The position numbers and the translations under genes were made by a program. 64,000 nt of DNA, from the NCBI RefSeq assembly GCF_001429605.1, contig NZ_LMSS01000005.1, forward strand, positions 354,618 through 418,617, written 5' to 3'. The DNA is from Phycicoccus sp. Soil802 (GTDB lineage Bacteria; Actinomycetota; Actinomycetes; Actinomycetales; Dermatophilaceae). The notes beneath the pieces are model-generated. The model was given only the letters and a program-made list of their open reading frames with translations, had not been told where the DNA came from and searched no databases. This document shows positions 8,648-17,580 of this stretch, in pieces; position 1 is the first letter of the stretch, and each line of letters opens with the position of its first letter.

Positions 8648-9265
8648 ATGCGCGAAACCACCAGCTCCCCGCTCGCCCCGTCCGACCACCTCACCACCCG
8701 GCTGCTCGAGCAACGGATCATCGTCCTCGACGGCGAGCTCGACGACCACGGCGGCACCCGCCTCTGCTCGCAGCTCTTCCTGTTGTCCGCCGAGGACCCG
8801 CGGGCCGACATCAGCCTCTGGATCAACTCCCCCGGCGGCTCGGTGCCGGCCATGCTCGCGATCCACGACGCGATCCGGCTCATCCCCAACGACGTGTCGA
8901 CCCTCGCCCTCGGACTCGCCTGCAGCGCGGGCCAGTTCCTCCTCACGGCGGGGACGCACGGCAAGCGCTACGCCCTGCGGCACTCCCGGATCCTCATGCA
9001 CCAGGGGTCGGCCGGCATCGGTGGGACCGCCGTCGACATCGAGCTGCAGGCCGACGACCTGCGGCACACCGTGGAGACGGTGCTCGGGCTGATCGCCGAG
9101 TACACCGGCCAGCCGATCGAGCGGATCCGCGACGACTCCGCCCGCGACCGCTGGTACTCCGCGGAACAGGCGCTGGAGTACGGGTTCGTCGACGGCATCC
9201 TCGACTCGCTCGACAGCATCCGACCCAGACGGGTCGCCCGCACCGGGCTCGGGAGCACGCAATGA
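8648..9265 (+). CDS. clpP: ClpP-like serine protease subunit, first of an accessory pair
   Basis: A 205-aa ClpP-family protein. It has the NSPGG strand-turn motif (about residue 59), the nucleophile serine in GLACSAGQ (about 98), the catalytic His in RILMHQ and a downstream Asp in the ARDRWYSAEQAL segment, so the triad looks intact. ClpP forms tetradecameric barrels fed by Clp ATPases. There is no trigger-factor or clpX gene beside it, so this is probably not the housekeeping clpP1P2 operon but a second pair, like clpP3-clpP4 of Streptomyces. The ATG overlaps nothing upstream and is preceded by a hairpin and a palindrome array. It overlaps the next gene by 4 bp. Confidence 0.9.
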   Translation: MRETTSSPLAPSDHLTTRLLEQRIIVLDGELDDHGGTRLCSQLFLLSAEDPRADISLWINSPGGSVPAMLAIHDAIRLIPNDVSTLALGLACSAGQFLLTAGTHGKRYALRHSRILMHQGSAGIGGTAVDIELQADDLRHTVETVLGLIAEYTGQPIERIRDDSARDRWYSAEQALEYGFVDGILDSLDSIRPRRVARTGLGSTQ

Positions 9266-9864
9266 GCACCTACACGATCCCCAACGTCATCCGCAGCCAT
9301 CCCCGGGGCGACCGGGTCATGGACGTCTACAGCCACCTGCTCAGCGAGCGGATCGTCTACCTCGGCACCGAGATCGACGACGGGGTGTCCAACGCGCTGA
9401 TCGCCCAGATCCTGCACCTCGAGTCCGAGGCTGCCGACCAGCCGATCGACCTCTACATCAACTCCCCCGGTGGGTCACTCACGGCGACCTTCGCGGTCTA
9501 CGACGCGATGGAGTTCGTGCGGGCGCCGATCGCCACGACCTGCATCGGACAGGCCTGCTCCACCGCAGCGATCCTGCTCGCGGCCGGGGCTCCGGGAAAG
9601 CGCAGCATCCTGCCGCACGCCCGCGTGTTGCTGCACCAGCCCTCGGCCCGCAGCCAGGGCGCCATACCCGACCTCATCCTGGAGGCGGACGAGGTGATCA
9701 GGTTGCGCGCGGAAGCCGAGCGGGTGCTCTCCCACCACACCGGGCAACCGCTGGAGGCGCTGCGGCGCGACACGGACCGCGACCGGATCTTCACGCCCGA
9801 GGCGGCGGTGGAGTACGGGCTGGTCGACCGGCTGGTGTCCTACCGGACGCCGTCCGAGCCCTAG
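9262..9864 (+). CDS. clpP: ClpP-like serine protease subunit, second of the pair
   Basis: A 200-aa ClpP-family protein with NSPGG, nucleophile serine in GQACSTAA and catalytic His in VLLHQP; the processing of a short N-terminal propeptide is plausible. It starts within the stop codon of the previous clpP-like gene (ATGA), so the two are translationally coupled and likely form a hetero-oligomeric barrel. Its stop codon overlaps by 4 bp the stop of the convergent XRE regulator. Canonical ClpP residues are present; the longer in-frame reading frame that extends upstream to 8458 is ignored because it runs through the first subunit gene. Confidence 0.9.
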   Translation: MSTYTIPNVIRSHPRGDRVMDVYSHLLSERIVYLGTEIDDGVSNALIAQILHLESEAADQPIDLYINSPGGSLTATFAVYDAMEFVRAPIATTCIGQACSTAAILLAAGAPGKRSILPHARVLLHQPSARSQGAIPDLILEADEVIRLRAEAERVLSHHTGQPLEALRRDTDRDRIFTPEAAVEYGLVDRLVSYRTPSEP

Positions 9865-10235
9865 GCCGACAGCCGGATCTCGCCGGGAGGGGGCGCCGCC
9901 AGCCCACTGTGCTGGCGGCGCAGGTCGAGCGTGGCGAGGTGGGTGACGTCGACGAGCTGCTCGCCGAGCGCGCCGGTGATGGCCGCGAGCACCTCGGACG
10001 ACGGGTCCTTGCGGCCCCGCTCGACCTCGGAGAGGTACTGCGGGGAGATCCCCGCACGAGTGGCCGCCTCGACCAAGGTGAGCCCATGACGACGCCGCAG
10101 GTGTCGCAGCCGGGCGCCGACCACCTCACGCCACAGCGGTTCGGGACCGAGGGGCTCCCGACCGAAGGACTCGGACCGGGTGTCGGGCTCGGTCTCCGCC
10201 GGCGGCACCAGATGGAGTGACGGGGCTGCGCTCAT
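9861..10235 (-). CDS. XRE-family regulator of ClgR/PopR type
   Basis: A 124-aa protein with a helix-turn-helix domain (about residues 35-95: GLTLVEAATRAGISPQYLSE then VERGRKDPSSEVL). The recognition-helix region SPQYLSEVERGRKDPSSE closely follows the ClgR/PopR pattern known to activate clp genes in actinobacteria, and the protein ends in Ala, a feature sometimes recognised by Clp. It converges on the clpP-like pair, overlapping by 4 bp. TAGCGT lies 6 nt before the ATG (10242-10247), suggesting a leaderless message. That it regulates the adjacent clp operon is inference. Confidence 0.85.
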   Translation of the reverse strand: MSAAPSLHLVPPAETEPDTRSESFGREPLGPEPLWREVVGARLRHLRRRHGLTLVEAATRAGISPQYLSEVERGRKDPSSEVLAAITGALGEQLVDVTHLATLDLRRQHSGLAAPPPGEIRLSA

Positions 10236-10437
10236 GGAGCCACGCTAGGCGCGGGACCAGGCCGCCGGAAGGAGGGTTCGCCGACGGCAGAACGAGCGGG
10301 ACCAGCACCGGACGTGACGCGGCAGACACGGTGACGACTCTGCGACGGGACCAAGGACCCTCCTGTGCACCCCGGCTCGGTTCGAGCATGGAGGTGCAGG
10401 CAACCGGGCAACTCGGCCCACCAAGGAGGAAGTAGTC

Positions 10438-11019
10438 ATGACAACGATCCAGCGCCACCCCAAGCTCGATGTGCTCGTCGAGCACGACGTGGTGACCCAC
10501 TCCACGGCCCGCAGGGCGCTTGCGGTGCTGCGGGTCGCCTTCGGCCTCACGTTCCTGTGGGCCTTCTTCGACAAGCTGTTCGCCCTCGGCTTCCACACCG
10601 GCGTCAACGCTGACGGCGTGACCGACCGCTTCGGTCCGGCCGCGTGGATCAACGGCGGCAGCCCCACCACGGGGTTCCTGAAGTTCGGGGTCCCGGAGGA
10701 CAACCCCTTCCAGGGCTTCTTCAACGGCATGGCCGGACAGGCCTGGGCCGACTGGCTGTTCATGGCCGGACTGCTCGGCATCGGCCTCGCGCTCACGCTC
10801 GGCATCGGTATGCGGATCGCCGCAGCCACCGGCGCCCTGCTCTACGCGCTGATGTGGGCAGCCTCGCTGCCGCTGGAGAACAACCCGGTCATCGATGACC
10901 ACATGATCGGTGCCATCAGCGTGGTCGCCCTCGCGGCCCTCCTCGCAGGCGACACCTGGGGCTTCGGCCAGACGTGGGCACGCACCGGGATTGTCCGCCG
11001 CCACGGCTTCCTGCGGTAG
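10438..11019 (+). CDS. DoxX-like membrane protein
   Basis: A 193-aa integral membrane protein with about four transmembrane segments (for example ALAVLRVAFGLTFLWAFFDK near residue 27, and WLFMAGLLGIGLALTLGIGM). Overall pattern matches the DoxX/thiosulfate-quinone oxidoreductase-like family, whose members act in redox or membrane homeostasis; the specific role is unknown. The ATG has a strong ribosome site (AAGGAGGA, 9 nt spacing). The gene is divergent from the XRE regulator, with a 200-bp gap holding the promoters, and is followed by a terminator. Confidence 0.75.
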   Translation: MTTIQRHPKLDVLVEHDVVTHSTARRALAVLRVAFGLTFLWAFFDKLFALGFHTGVNADGVTDRFGPAAWINGGSPTTGFLKFGVPEDNPFQGFFNGMAGQAWADWLFMAGLLGIGLALTLGIGMRIAAATGALLYALMWAASLPLENNPVIDDHMIGAISVVALAALLAGDTWGFGQTWARTGIVRRHGFLR

Positions 11020-11030
11020 CCCGGACAGAG

Positions 11031-11062
11031 CGAGGGGTCAGACGCAGGCGTCTGGCCCCTCG
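11031..11062. terminator. terminator after the DoxX-like gene
   Basis: A 14-bp stem (11031-11044 with 11049-11062, one G-T wobble, 4-nt loop) lies 12 bp after the stop codon and before the convergent B12-binding gene. Confidence 0.75.
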
Positions 11063-11128
11063 GTTCGTGGGTGCGTGCCCCGCTCCGTGGCCGCTACCCG
11101 CTACCCCGATCGGACGGCCGCCCCGGCG

Positions 11129-11539
11129 TCAGGCGTCGTCGTCCTGGCGGACCGCTCCGCGGACCCACTCGACGATGTCGGTCGTGGTCGCACCCGGGGT
11201 GAACACCTTCGCGACGCCGATCTTCTCCAGCTCGGGGATGTCGGCCTCGGGGATGATGCCGCCACCGAAGACGACGATGTCGGTGGCGTCGCGCTCCTTG
11301 AGCAGCTCCATCACCTTGGCAAAGAGGGTCATGTGCGCGCCGGACAGCACGGACAGCCCGACGAGGTCGGCGTCCTCCTGGATGGCAGCCTCGACGATCT
11401 GCTCGGGCGTCTGGTGCAGCCCGGTGTAGACGACCTCCATGCCTGCGTCACGCAGGGCCCGGGCCACCACCTTCGCGCCACGGTCGTGGCCGTCGAGCCC
11501 GGGTTTGGCCACGACGACGCGCAGTGGGGAGTCAGTCAT
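11129..11539 (-). CDS. standalone cobalamin-binding subunit of an acyl-CoA mutase
   Basis: A 136-aa B12-binding domain with the DxHxxG cobalt-ligand motif (DGHDRG), the GLSVLSG strand and GGG near the nucleotide tail. This equals the small, free-standing C-terminal domain of methylmalonyl-, isobutyryl- or ethylmalonyl-CoA mutases. No large catalytic subunit or mutase chaperone is encoded here, so its partner must be elsewhere. TAGTCT lies 6 nt before the ATG (leaderless type). Convergent with the DoxX-like gene, divergent from the lipase-like gene. Confidence 0.88.
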   Translation of the reverse strand: MTDSPLRVVVAKPGLDGHDRGAKVVARALRDAGMEVVYTGLHQTPEQIVEAAIQEDADLVGLSVLSGAHMTLFAKVMELLKERDATDIVVFGGGIIPEADIPELEKIGVAKVFTPGATTTDIVEWVRGAVRQDDDA

Positions 11540-11639
11540 GGCCGCAGACTAGCCACTCCGGGGCCCGGACACCGCCCCCGGGTGGCGCACGCCACGAGGG
11601 TCGCGCAACCGGACCCGCGTGTCGCTTGGGCCACAACGC

Positions 11640-11668
11640 TCGAAACTGGTCGTTTCACCCACTAGGTT
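11640..11668 (+). promoter_or_regulatory. sigma-70-type promoter, leaderless, for the lipase-like gene
   Basis: TCGAAA (11640-11645), a 17-bp spacer and TAGGTT (11663-11668) end 7 nt before the ATG at 11676, so transcription would begin at or near the start codon. Confidence 0.6.
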
Positions 11669-11675
11669 CAGTGGG

Positions 11676-12659
11676 ATGTCGCAGAGCGTCCCGCGCCCTC
11701 GCCGACCTGCCGCACCGAAGCGGCGACCGTCGGGTGAGGAGGCACGCCCGGGCCCGCTCGCCCGGGCCACTCGTGGGGTGCGGACGGCGACCGGCCTGGC
11801 CGGCGACATCGTCGGTGGGGCCGCGAAGGCCCTGGCCACCCCGACCGGAGCGCTCGGGGCCGCCGTCGAGGCAGCCTGGGTGACCACGCACCTCGCGCTC
11901 TACCCGTGGGGCCTGATCGGGCGACACGGCCGCGACAGCCAGCTCGGCTTCCGGGTCGAGCACCTGCCGCCGATCCAGCGCGGGCTGGTGATCTCCGACG
12001 TCGAGGCGGCCGGCACCCCGATCCTGCTGGTGCACGGCATGGTCGACAACCGGTCGATCTTCACCCTGCTGCGCCTCGGCCTGCGCCGACGCGGCTTCGG
12101 TCGTGTCACGAGCATGAACTACTCGCCCTTCACGGCGGACGTCCGGGTCGCCGCCGCGCAGCTCGCCGAGGAGGTCGAGGCGCTCGTCGCCGAGACCGGG
12201 TACGAGCGGATCCACGTCGTGGGCCACTCCATGGGCGGGCTCATCGCGCGCTACTACGTGACCCGGCTCGGTGGTGACGAGCGGGTCCACACCCTCGTGA
12301 CGCTGGGCACACCCCACCAGGGCACGTACACGGCATACGGATGGCACAACCAGCTGACCCGACAGCTGCGACCCGGCAGCGGACTCATGCGTGAGCTCGA
12401 CCAGCCGGTGCCGGAGTGCCGCACCCGCTTCGTCGTCTACTGGTCCGACCTCGACCAGATGGTGTTCCCGCAGCGCAACGCCGCGCTCACCCACCCTGAC
12501 CTGCAGGTCCGCAACATCGACCTGCACGGCGTGGGTCACATGTCACTGCCGATCATCGGCAGCGTGGTGCACGGCATCTCCAGCACCCTGGCCCACCTCG
12601 ACTCCGAGGGTCACACCCTCACGCCCGGAGTGACCGAGCTGCGGCGACGGACCCCGTGA
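11676..12659 (+). CDS. lipase/esterase-like alpha/beta hydrolase
   Basis: A 327-aa alpha/beta-hydrolase. The oxyanion strand is ILLVHGMVDN, the nucleophile serine lies in GHSMGG, and the terminal histidine is in GVGHMSLP; YYVTRLGGDERVHTLVTLGT is typical of triacylglycerol-lipase and PGAP1-like hydrolases. The Arg/Pro-rich N-terminus (about 40 residues) is followed by a hydrophobic stretch near residue 65 (AVEAAWVTTHLALYPWG), perhaps membrane-associated; there is no clear signal peptide. The ATG at 11676 is chosen over 11619 because of the promoter just upstream. Likely substrate is a lipid ester, not defined. Confidence 0.82.
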   Translation: MSQSVPRPRRPAAPKRRPSGEEARPGPLARATRGVRTATGLAGDIVGGAAKALATPTGALGAAVEAAWVTTHLALYPWGLIGRHGRDSQLGFRVEHLPPIQRGLVISDVEAAGTPILLVHGMVDNRSIFTLLRLGLRRRGFGRVTSMNYSPFTADVRVAAAQLAEEVEALVAETGYERIHVVGHSMGGLIARYYVTRLGGDERVHTLVTLGTPHQGTYTAYGWHNQLTRQLRPGSGLMRELDQPVPECRTRFVVYWSDLDQMVFPQRNAALTHPDLQVRNIDLHGVGHMSLPIIGSVVHGISSTLAHLDSEGHTLTPGVTELRRRTP

Positions 12660-12715
12660 CTCAGCCGTTCGGCCCATTGAGCGGACATTCAGGTAAAGAT
12701 TCACCCAAGAGCGAT

Positions 12716-12744
12716 TTTGGATAACGAAAAGATCACGCTAACCT
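12716..12744 (+). promoter_or_regulatory. promoter candidate for the M23 peptidase
   Basis: In an unusually AT-rich stretch, TTTGGA (12716-12721) and TAACCT (12739-12744) are 17 bp apart, 10 nt upstream of the GTG at 12755 and 40 nt upstream of the GTG at 12785. Confidence 0.5.
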
Positions 12745-12754
12745 CTGTGCTTCC

Positions 12755-13564
12755 GTGTCCCCCCGCACGCAAGGTTTCCATTCTGTGAGCAACGCTTCCT
12801 ACTCGGGCCGTCACCGCGCCCCGGGCCGCCACCGTGCGCCTCGAAGAGGTGTCCGCCTCGCCAAGAGCGGCTACCTGCTTCCGAGCGCTGCCGCGGCGGC
12901 TCTGGTCGTGACCGCCACGGGGGCAACCGTCGCCGAGTCGTCACCGGCGTACTTCGACCTCACGGGGGCCACGGCCAAGGCCAGGGCGAACGACGCGGCG
13001 ACCGCACGGTTCGAGCGGATCGAGGCGTCCCAGCAGCGCGAGGTGCAGGCCACCGCCGCCCAGGCGCGCGTGCTGGAGGCGGCCCGCATCGCTCGCACCG
13101 CCGAGCGCCAGGCCGTCGCGAAGAAGCGTGCGCTGGCTGCTGCCCTGAAGAAGGCCGAAGCAGAGCGCAAGGCCCGCGAGAAGTGGCTGCTCCCGATCAA
13201 GGGCGCGACCTTCACCTCCGGCTTCGGCTGGCGCTGGGGCCGGATGCACGAGGGCAACGACTTCGCCACCCCGGTCGGCACTCGCATCGGGTCGATGTCG
13301 ACCGGCACGGTGATCTTCGCCGGCGTCGAGGGCGGCTACGGCAACAAGGTCGAGATCGAGTACTGGGACGGCACCGTCTCGGTGTTCGGGCACATGAGCG
13401 AGATCGACGTCGTGGTCGGCCAGAGGCTGGCCCCGGGCGACCTGGTCGGCCTGTCCGGCAACACCGGTCACTCGACCGGGCCGCACCTGCACCTCGAGAT
13501 CCACCCCGACGGCGGCGCGGCGATCGACCCCGCCCCGTGGCTGCACAACCACGGCCTGCAGTAG
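12755..13564 (+). CDS. secreted or membrane-tethered M23 peptidoglycan endopeptidase
   Basis: A 269-aa protein. A His/Arg-rich N-terminus (SGRHRAPGRHRAPRRG) precedes a transmembrane or signal segment (about residues 45-65), then an Ala/Glu/Lys-rich coiled coil (about 80-145), then a LytM/M23 domain. Zinc-site motifs are seen: H-x8-D in MHEGNDFATPVG and HLHLE near the end, so the zinc site looks complete. Such enzymes cut peptidoglycan cross-bridges during growth or division. GTG at 12785 is an alternative start with AAGG 10 nt upstream. Ends before a terminator facing pcrA. Confidence 0.88.
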   Translation: MSPRTQGFHSVSNASYSGRHRAPGRHRAPRRGVRLAKSGYLLPSAAAAALVVTATGATVAESSPAYFDLTGATAKARANDAATARFERIEASQQREVQATAAQARVLEAARIARTAERQAVAKKRALAAALKKAEAERKAREKWLLPIKGATFTSGFGWRWGRMHEGNDFATPVGTRIGSMSTGTVIFAGVEGGYGNKVEIEYWDGTVSVFGHMSEIDVVVGQRLAPGDLVGLSGNTGHSTGPHLHLEIHPDGGAAIDPAPWLHNHGLQ

Positions 13565-13595
13565 CAGTCCCGCTCCACCACCGAGCACCGCACCC

Positions 13596-13617
13596 AAGGC
13601 GCCCTCCGGGGCGCCTT
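13596..13617. terminator. bidirectional terminator between M23 peptidase and pcrA
   Basis: AAGGCGCCC (13596-13604) pairs with GGGCGCCTT (13609-13617) around a 4-nt loop, followed by TTTCG, between convergent stop codons. Confidence 0.8.
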
Positions 13618-13646
13618 TCGGGTATGCCGCGTGGTGAGCCCTCGGG

Positions 13647-16106
13647 TCAGAGCTTCTCGAGCGGGGCGTAGCGGAGCAGGAACCGCTTGACCCCGGTGTC
13701 GCCGCCGAAGTCGACGTGGGCCTGCGTCTTGTCGCCCTCGCCCTCGGTCTTGACGACGGTGCCCATGCCGTAGCTGTCGTGGGTGACCTTGTCGCCCGGG
13801 TGGAGCGAGATGAGCGGGCGGTTGCCGGGTGACCGCACCCCGGGCCGGGCGGCCAGGGTCGCGACCGCGGGCAGTCCCGGTCGGCGGGTCGTGGTCGCCG
13901 CCTCGGCGCGCTGCCACTCGACCAGCTCGGGCGGGATCTCGTCGAGGAAGCGACTCGCCGGGTTGTACTGCGGGGCACCCCACGCCGAACGCACGGCGGC
14001 CCGCGACAGGTGGAGCCGCTCGCGAGCGCGGGTGATGCCGACGTAGGCGAGCCGGCGCTCCTCCTCGAGCTCCTTGGGGTCGCCGAGGGCGCGCAGGTGC
14101 GGGAAGGTGCCGTCCTCCAGGCCGGTGACGAAGACGACGGGGAACTCCAGGCCCTTGGCGGTGTGGAGGGTCATCAGCGTGACCACCCCGAGGTCCTCGG
14201 CCTCCTCGGAGTCGGGGATCTCGTCGGCGTCGGCCACCAGCGACACCTGCTCGAGGAAGTCCTCGAGCGAGGCCACCTCGCCGGTCGAGGCGCGGGTCTC
14301 GTCGAACTCCTGCGCCACGGCGACGAGCTCGGCGAGGTTCTCGATGCGGGTCTCGTCCTGCGGGTCGTGGCTGGCCCGCAGCTCGGCGAGGTAGCCGGAC
14401 CTGTCGATGACGGCCTCGAGCAGCGCACCGACTCCCTGCTCGTCGTCGGCGTGGATCTGGCCGAGCTGCTCGAGCAGGCCGGTGAAGCCCTTGATCGCCG
14501 CGACCGACCGGGTGGCGATGCCGGGGGCGTCCTCGGGACGACCGAGCGCCGCGATGAACGGGATCCGCTCCCGCTCGGCGAGCGCCGCCACACACGCCTC
14601 GGCCCGGTCGCCGATGCCGCGCTTGGGGGTGTTGAGGATGCGCCGCAGGTTGACGGTGTCGGTGGGGTTGGAGATGACGCGCAGGTAGGCCAGCGCGTCC
14701 TTGACCTCGCGACGCTCGTAGAACCGCGTGCCGCCGACCACCTTGTAGGGCAGGCCGACCCGCACGAAGACCTCTTCGAGCGCCCGTGACTGGGCGTTGG
14801 TGCGGTAGAAGACCGCGACATCCTTGGGCTTGACGCCGGCGGAGTCACCGAGCTCGTCGATGGTCTTGGCCACGAAGGCCGCCTCGTCGTGCTCGTTGTC
14901 GCCGACGTAGCCGATGATCGCCGCGCCGTTGCCGCTGTCGGTCCAGAGGTTCTTCTTGCGGCGCTCGGGGTTCTTGGCGATGACCGCGTTCGCGGCCTGC
15001 AGGATGGTCTGGGTGGAGCGGTAGTTCTGCTCGAGCAGGATGGTCCGCGCCGTCGGGTAGTCCTCCTCGAACTCCACGATGTTGCGGATCGTCGCGCCAC
15101 GGAACGCGTAGATCGACTGGTCGGCGTCGCCGACCACCACGAGCTCGGCCGGCTCGACCGCGGGTCCGTCGCCGACCGGCATACCGGGGCTGCCGGCTGC
15201 ACCACCCACGAGCTCGCGGACGAGCTGGTACTGGGCGTGGTTGGTGTCCTGGTACTCGTCGACGAGCACGTGGCGGAACCGGCGCCGGTAGTGCTCGGCG
15301 ACGTCGGGGAAGGCCTGGAGGATGTTGACCGTGGTCATGATGAGGTCGTCGAAGTCGAGGGCGTTGGCCTGCCGCAGGCGGCGCTGGTAGCCGGTGTAGG
15401 CCTCGGCCAGCATCCGCTCCTGGTGGGTGCCCTCCCCCACCCGCGAGGCGAAGGTCTCCTCGTCGACCAGCTCGTTCTTGAGGTTGGAGACCTGGTGGCT
15501 GAAGGACCGGGGCGGGTAGCGCTTGGGGTCGAGGTCGAGGTCGCGCATGACCATCGCCATGAGCCGTTGGCTGTCGGCGGCGTCATAGATCGAGAAGGTC
15601 GACTTGAGCCCGACCTTCGCGGCCTCGCGGCGCAGGATGCGCACGCACGCCGAGTGGAACGTCATGACCCACATGGCCTTGGCCCGCGGCCCGACCAGGG
15701 CGGCGACCCGCTCGCGCATCTCGGCGGCGGCCTTGTTGGTGAAGGTGATGGCCAGCACCTGGCCGGGCTGCACCCCGCGCGCGGCCAGCAGGTAGGCGAT
15801 CCGGTTGGTGAGGACGCGGGTCTTGCCCGACCCGGCCCCGGCGACGATGAGGAGGGGTCCGCCCTCGTGCAGGACCGCCTCGCGCTGCTGGGGGTTGAGC
15901 CCCTCGAGCAGGGTCTCGGGGTCGGCGCGGTGGGAGTCGCCGTCATCCGGACCGCGCCCCTCGGCGGCCGCCTGGGCCCAGGTGGGGACGCCTCGGTCGT
16001 CGACCGCGGTCGCGCGAGCCGCCGCAGCGCTCGGCCGTGTGCCGGAACTCGGGTCAGAAGGACGGTGCTTGTCGAAAGGCGCAAGGTCGTCGAAGAGCGT
16101 GCTCAT
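13647..16106 (-). CDS. pcrA: UvrD/PcrA-type ATP-dependent DNA helicase
   Basis: An 819-aa superfamily 1A helicase. Walker A is GAGSGKT, followed by motif Ia (ITFTNKAAAEMR), motif II (VDEYQDTN), motif III (VVGDADQSIYAFRGA), motif IV (LEQNYRSTQ) and motifs V/VI (TLHTAKGLEF, YVGITRARERL). The C-terminus (VDFGGDTGVKRFLLRYAPLE) matches the small Tudor-like domain of PcrA that contacts RNA polymerase. It unwinds 3'-5' in nucleotide excision repair and conflict resolution. The N-terminal 65 residues are low complexity. TAGGCT lies 9 nt before the ATG; the promoter region faces the GNAT gene. Confidence 0.96.
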   Translation of the reverse strand: MSTLFDDLAPFDKHRPSDPSSGTRPSAAAARATAVDDRGVPTWAQAAAEGRGPDDGDSHRADPETLLEGLNPQQREAVLHEGGPLLIVAGAGSGKTRVLTNRIAYLLAARGVQPGQVLAITFTNKAAAEMRERVAALVGPRAKAMWVMTFHSACVRILRREAAKVGLKSTFSIYDAADSQRLMAMVMRDLDLDPKRYPPRSFSHQVSNLKNELVDEETFASRVGEGTHQERMLAEAYTGYQRRLRQANALDFDDLIMTTVNILQAFPDVAEHYRRRFRHVLVDEYQDTNHAQYQLVRELVGGAAGSPGMPVGDGPAVEPAELVVVGDADQSIYAFRGATIRNIVEFEEDYPTARTILLEQNYRSTQTILQAANAVIAKNPERRKKNLWTDSGNGAAIIGYVGDNEHDEAAFVAKTIDELGDSAGVKPKDVAVFYRTNAQSRALEEVFVRVGLPYKVVGGTRFYERREVKDALAYLRVISNPTDTVNLRRILNTPKRGIGDRAEACVAALAERERIPFIAALGRPEDAPGIATRSVAAIKGFTGLLEQLGQIHADDEQGVGALLEAVIDRSGYLAELRASHDPQDETRIENLAELVAVAQEFDETRASTGEVASLEDFLEQVSLVADADEIPDSEEAEDLGVVTLMTLHTAKGLEFPVVFVTGLEDGTFPHLRALGDPKELEEERRLAYVGITRARERLHLSRAAVRSAWGAPQYNPASRFLDEIPPELVEWQRAEAATTTRRPGLPAVATLAARPGVRSPGNRPLISLHPGDKVTHDSYGMGTVVKTEGEGDKTQAHVDFGGDTGVKRFLLRYAPLEKL

Positions 16107-16187
16107 GTTGGTCCCAGCCTACGTGCCGCGGGCGACAGGACGGTTATCCCGTGGCCGGCCGTGGACAGCCCCGGCTAGCGTCGGGGC

Positions 16188-16748
16188 ATGACCCGGCTCG
16201 TCGACCCGCACGTCCGCTACCAGGCGGGCTACCTGGCCGCGTCGGACGAGTTCGCGCGGTCCGGGGAGCAACGGGACGGCGACGGCGACCTCGCCCAACC
16301 GGCCGAGCCGGGCTATGCCGGCTACCACTTCACCCGGGAGGGCCTGGCCGACCCCGAGGAGTTCGCCCGGTTCGTGGCCCAGCGGGTCGCGGCCCGGGAC
16401 GAGGACGCACCCCGCAGGTCGGGCTGGACGGCCTGCCACTTCTTCTGGGTCGTCGACGACGAGGACGACTACGTCGGCTCCCTGGCCCTGCGGCACGAGC
16501 TCACCCCGTTCCTGCTGCGCGAGGGCGGGCACATCGGCTACAGCATCCGCCCGTCGGCACGGCGGCGCGGCCACGCCCGTGAGGCCCTGCGCCTCACCCT
16601 CCCGATCGCGCGCGTGGAGCTGGGTCTCGACCGCGTCCTGGTGACCTGCCTCGAGTCCAACGAGGGCTCCCGTCGGGCCATCGAGGCCAACGGCGGCGTC
16701 TACGAGGACTCCCGCAACGGCACCCGGCGATACTGGGTCCCGACATGA
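16188..16748 (+). CDS. GNAT-family N-acetyltransferase (first of two paralogues)
   Basis: A 186-aa GNAT protein. Acetyl-CoA-binding motif A is [19 protein letters not shown] (about residues 121-139), and the C-terminal segment [15 protein letters not shown] is typical of the family. Substrate unknown. It overlaps the UDGb gene by 4 bp (ATGA) and is clearly paralogous to the gene at 17581-18150, with matching starts ([17 protein letters not shown] versus TPHVRFHRSFLAAADEF). TAGCGT lies 6 nt before the ATG, suggesting a leaderless operon transcript. Confidence 0.87.
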   Translation: MTRLVDPHVRYQAGYLAASDEFARSGEQRDGDGDLAQPAEPGYAGYHFTREGLADPEEFARFVAQRVAARDEDAPRRSGWTACHFFWVVDDEDDYVGSLALRHELTPFLLREGGHIGYSIRPSARRRGHAREALRLTLPIARVELGLDRVLVTCLESNEGSRRAIEANGGVYEDSRNGTRRYWVPT

Positions 16749-17578
16749 GCCTCGACGCCCACCCGGTCACGGGCCTGCTGTTCGAGTCGCCGGTGCCGCC
16801 CGGCACCGGCTGGCCCGGCGATCCTGCGACGGCCGCGACCCCGGTGGCCCGCACGTCCGGCCAGGTCGACGCCCTGGCCTGCACCTCGCCCGACATCGCC
16901 GAGCTCGACGCGCGGATCACCGTCTGCCGCGCCTGTCCACGGCTCGTCGAGTGGCGCGAAACGGTGGCGACCCAGGGCCGTCGGGCGTCGTTCGCCGACC
17001 AGCCCTACTGGGGCCGGCCGGGGCCGGGCTTCGGCGACCCCGAGGCGGAGGTGCTCGTCGTGGGGCTCGCTCCGGCTGCCAACGGCACCAACCGCACCGG
17101 CCGCATGTTCACCGGCGACCGCTCGGGCGACTGGTTGTATGCCGCGTTGCACCGCGCCGGGTACGCCAGCCAGCCGCAGTCGGTCGCCAGCGGCGACGGG
17201 CTGACGCTCCGAGGGTTGCGGATCATCGCCGCGGTCCGCTGCGCGCCCCCGGCCAACAAGCCCACGACCGTGGAGAAGGCCGCTTGCTCGCACTGGCTGG
17301 ACCGCGACCTCGAGCTCGCCGCACCACGGCTGCGGTCGATGCTGGCGCTCGGGTCGATCGCGTGGGACGCGGCGCTCGGCAGCGCGCGGCGGCTCGGCTG
17401 GGACGTCCCGCGACCCAAGCCCCGGTTCGGGCACGCAGCGGAGGCCGTGCTCACCACCCCTGAGGGACGCGTGGTCAGGCTGGTCGGCAGCTACCACGTC
17501 AGCCAGCAGAACACCTTCACCGGCAAGCTCACCGAGGCGATGCTCGACACCGCCATCGCACGGCTGGGTCGGGACTGA
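16745..17578 (+). CDS. family 5 uracil-DNA glycosylase (UDGb)
   Basis: A 277-aa protein. Motif 1 [19 protein letters not shown] (about residues 112-130) and the C-terminal [15 protein letters not shown] are diagnostic of UDGb. Cysteines in [10 protein letters not shown] (about residue 60) and in [11 protein letters not shown] plus a later Cys in KAACSHWL could hold the [4Fe-4S] cluster known in this family. The enzyme removes uracil and hypoxanthine from DNA, a repair job relevant in a very GC-rich genome. It sits between two paralogous GNAT genes, overlapping the first by 4 bp and 2 bp upstream of the second, so the three are probably one operon. Confidence 0.93.
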   Translation: MSLDAHPVTGLLFESPVPPGTGWPGDPATAATPVARTSGQVDALACTSPDIAELDARITVCRACPRLVEWRETVATQGRRASFADQPYWGRPGPGFGDPEAEVLVVGLAPAANGTNRTGRMFTGDRSGDWLYAALHRAGYASQPQSVASGDGLTLRGLRIIAAVRCAPPANKPTTVEKAACSHWLDRDLELAAPRLRSMLALGSIAWDAALGSARRLGWDVPRPKPRFGHAAEAVLTTPEGRVVRLVGSYHVSQQNTFTGKLTEAMLDTAIARLGRD

Positions 17579-17580
17579 CC

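Noticed and set aside
10236-10437. Small ORF in the gap before the DoxX-like gene
   Set aside because: The candidate lacks a ribosome site and overlaps promoter sequence of the divergent XRE gene.
13468-16178. Large open frames on both strands across pcrA
   Set aside because: These are shadows of the 819-codon helicase gene; their translations are Arg/Pro/Ala-rich without motifs.
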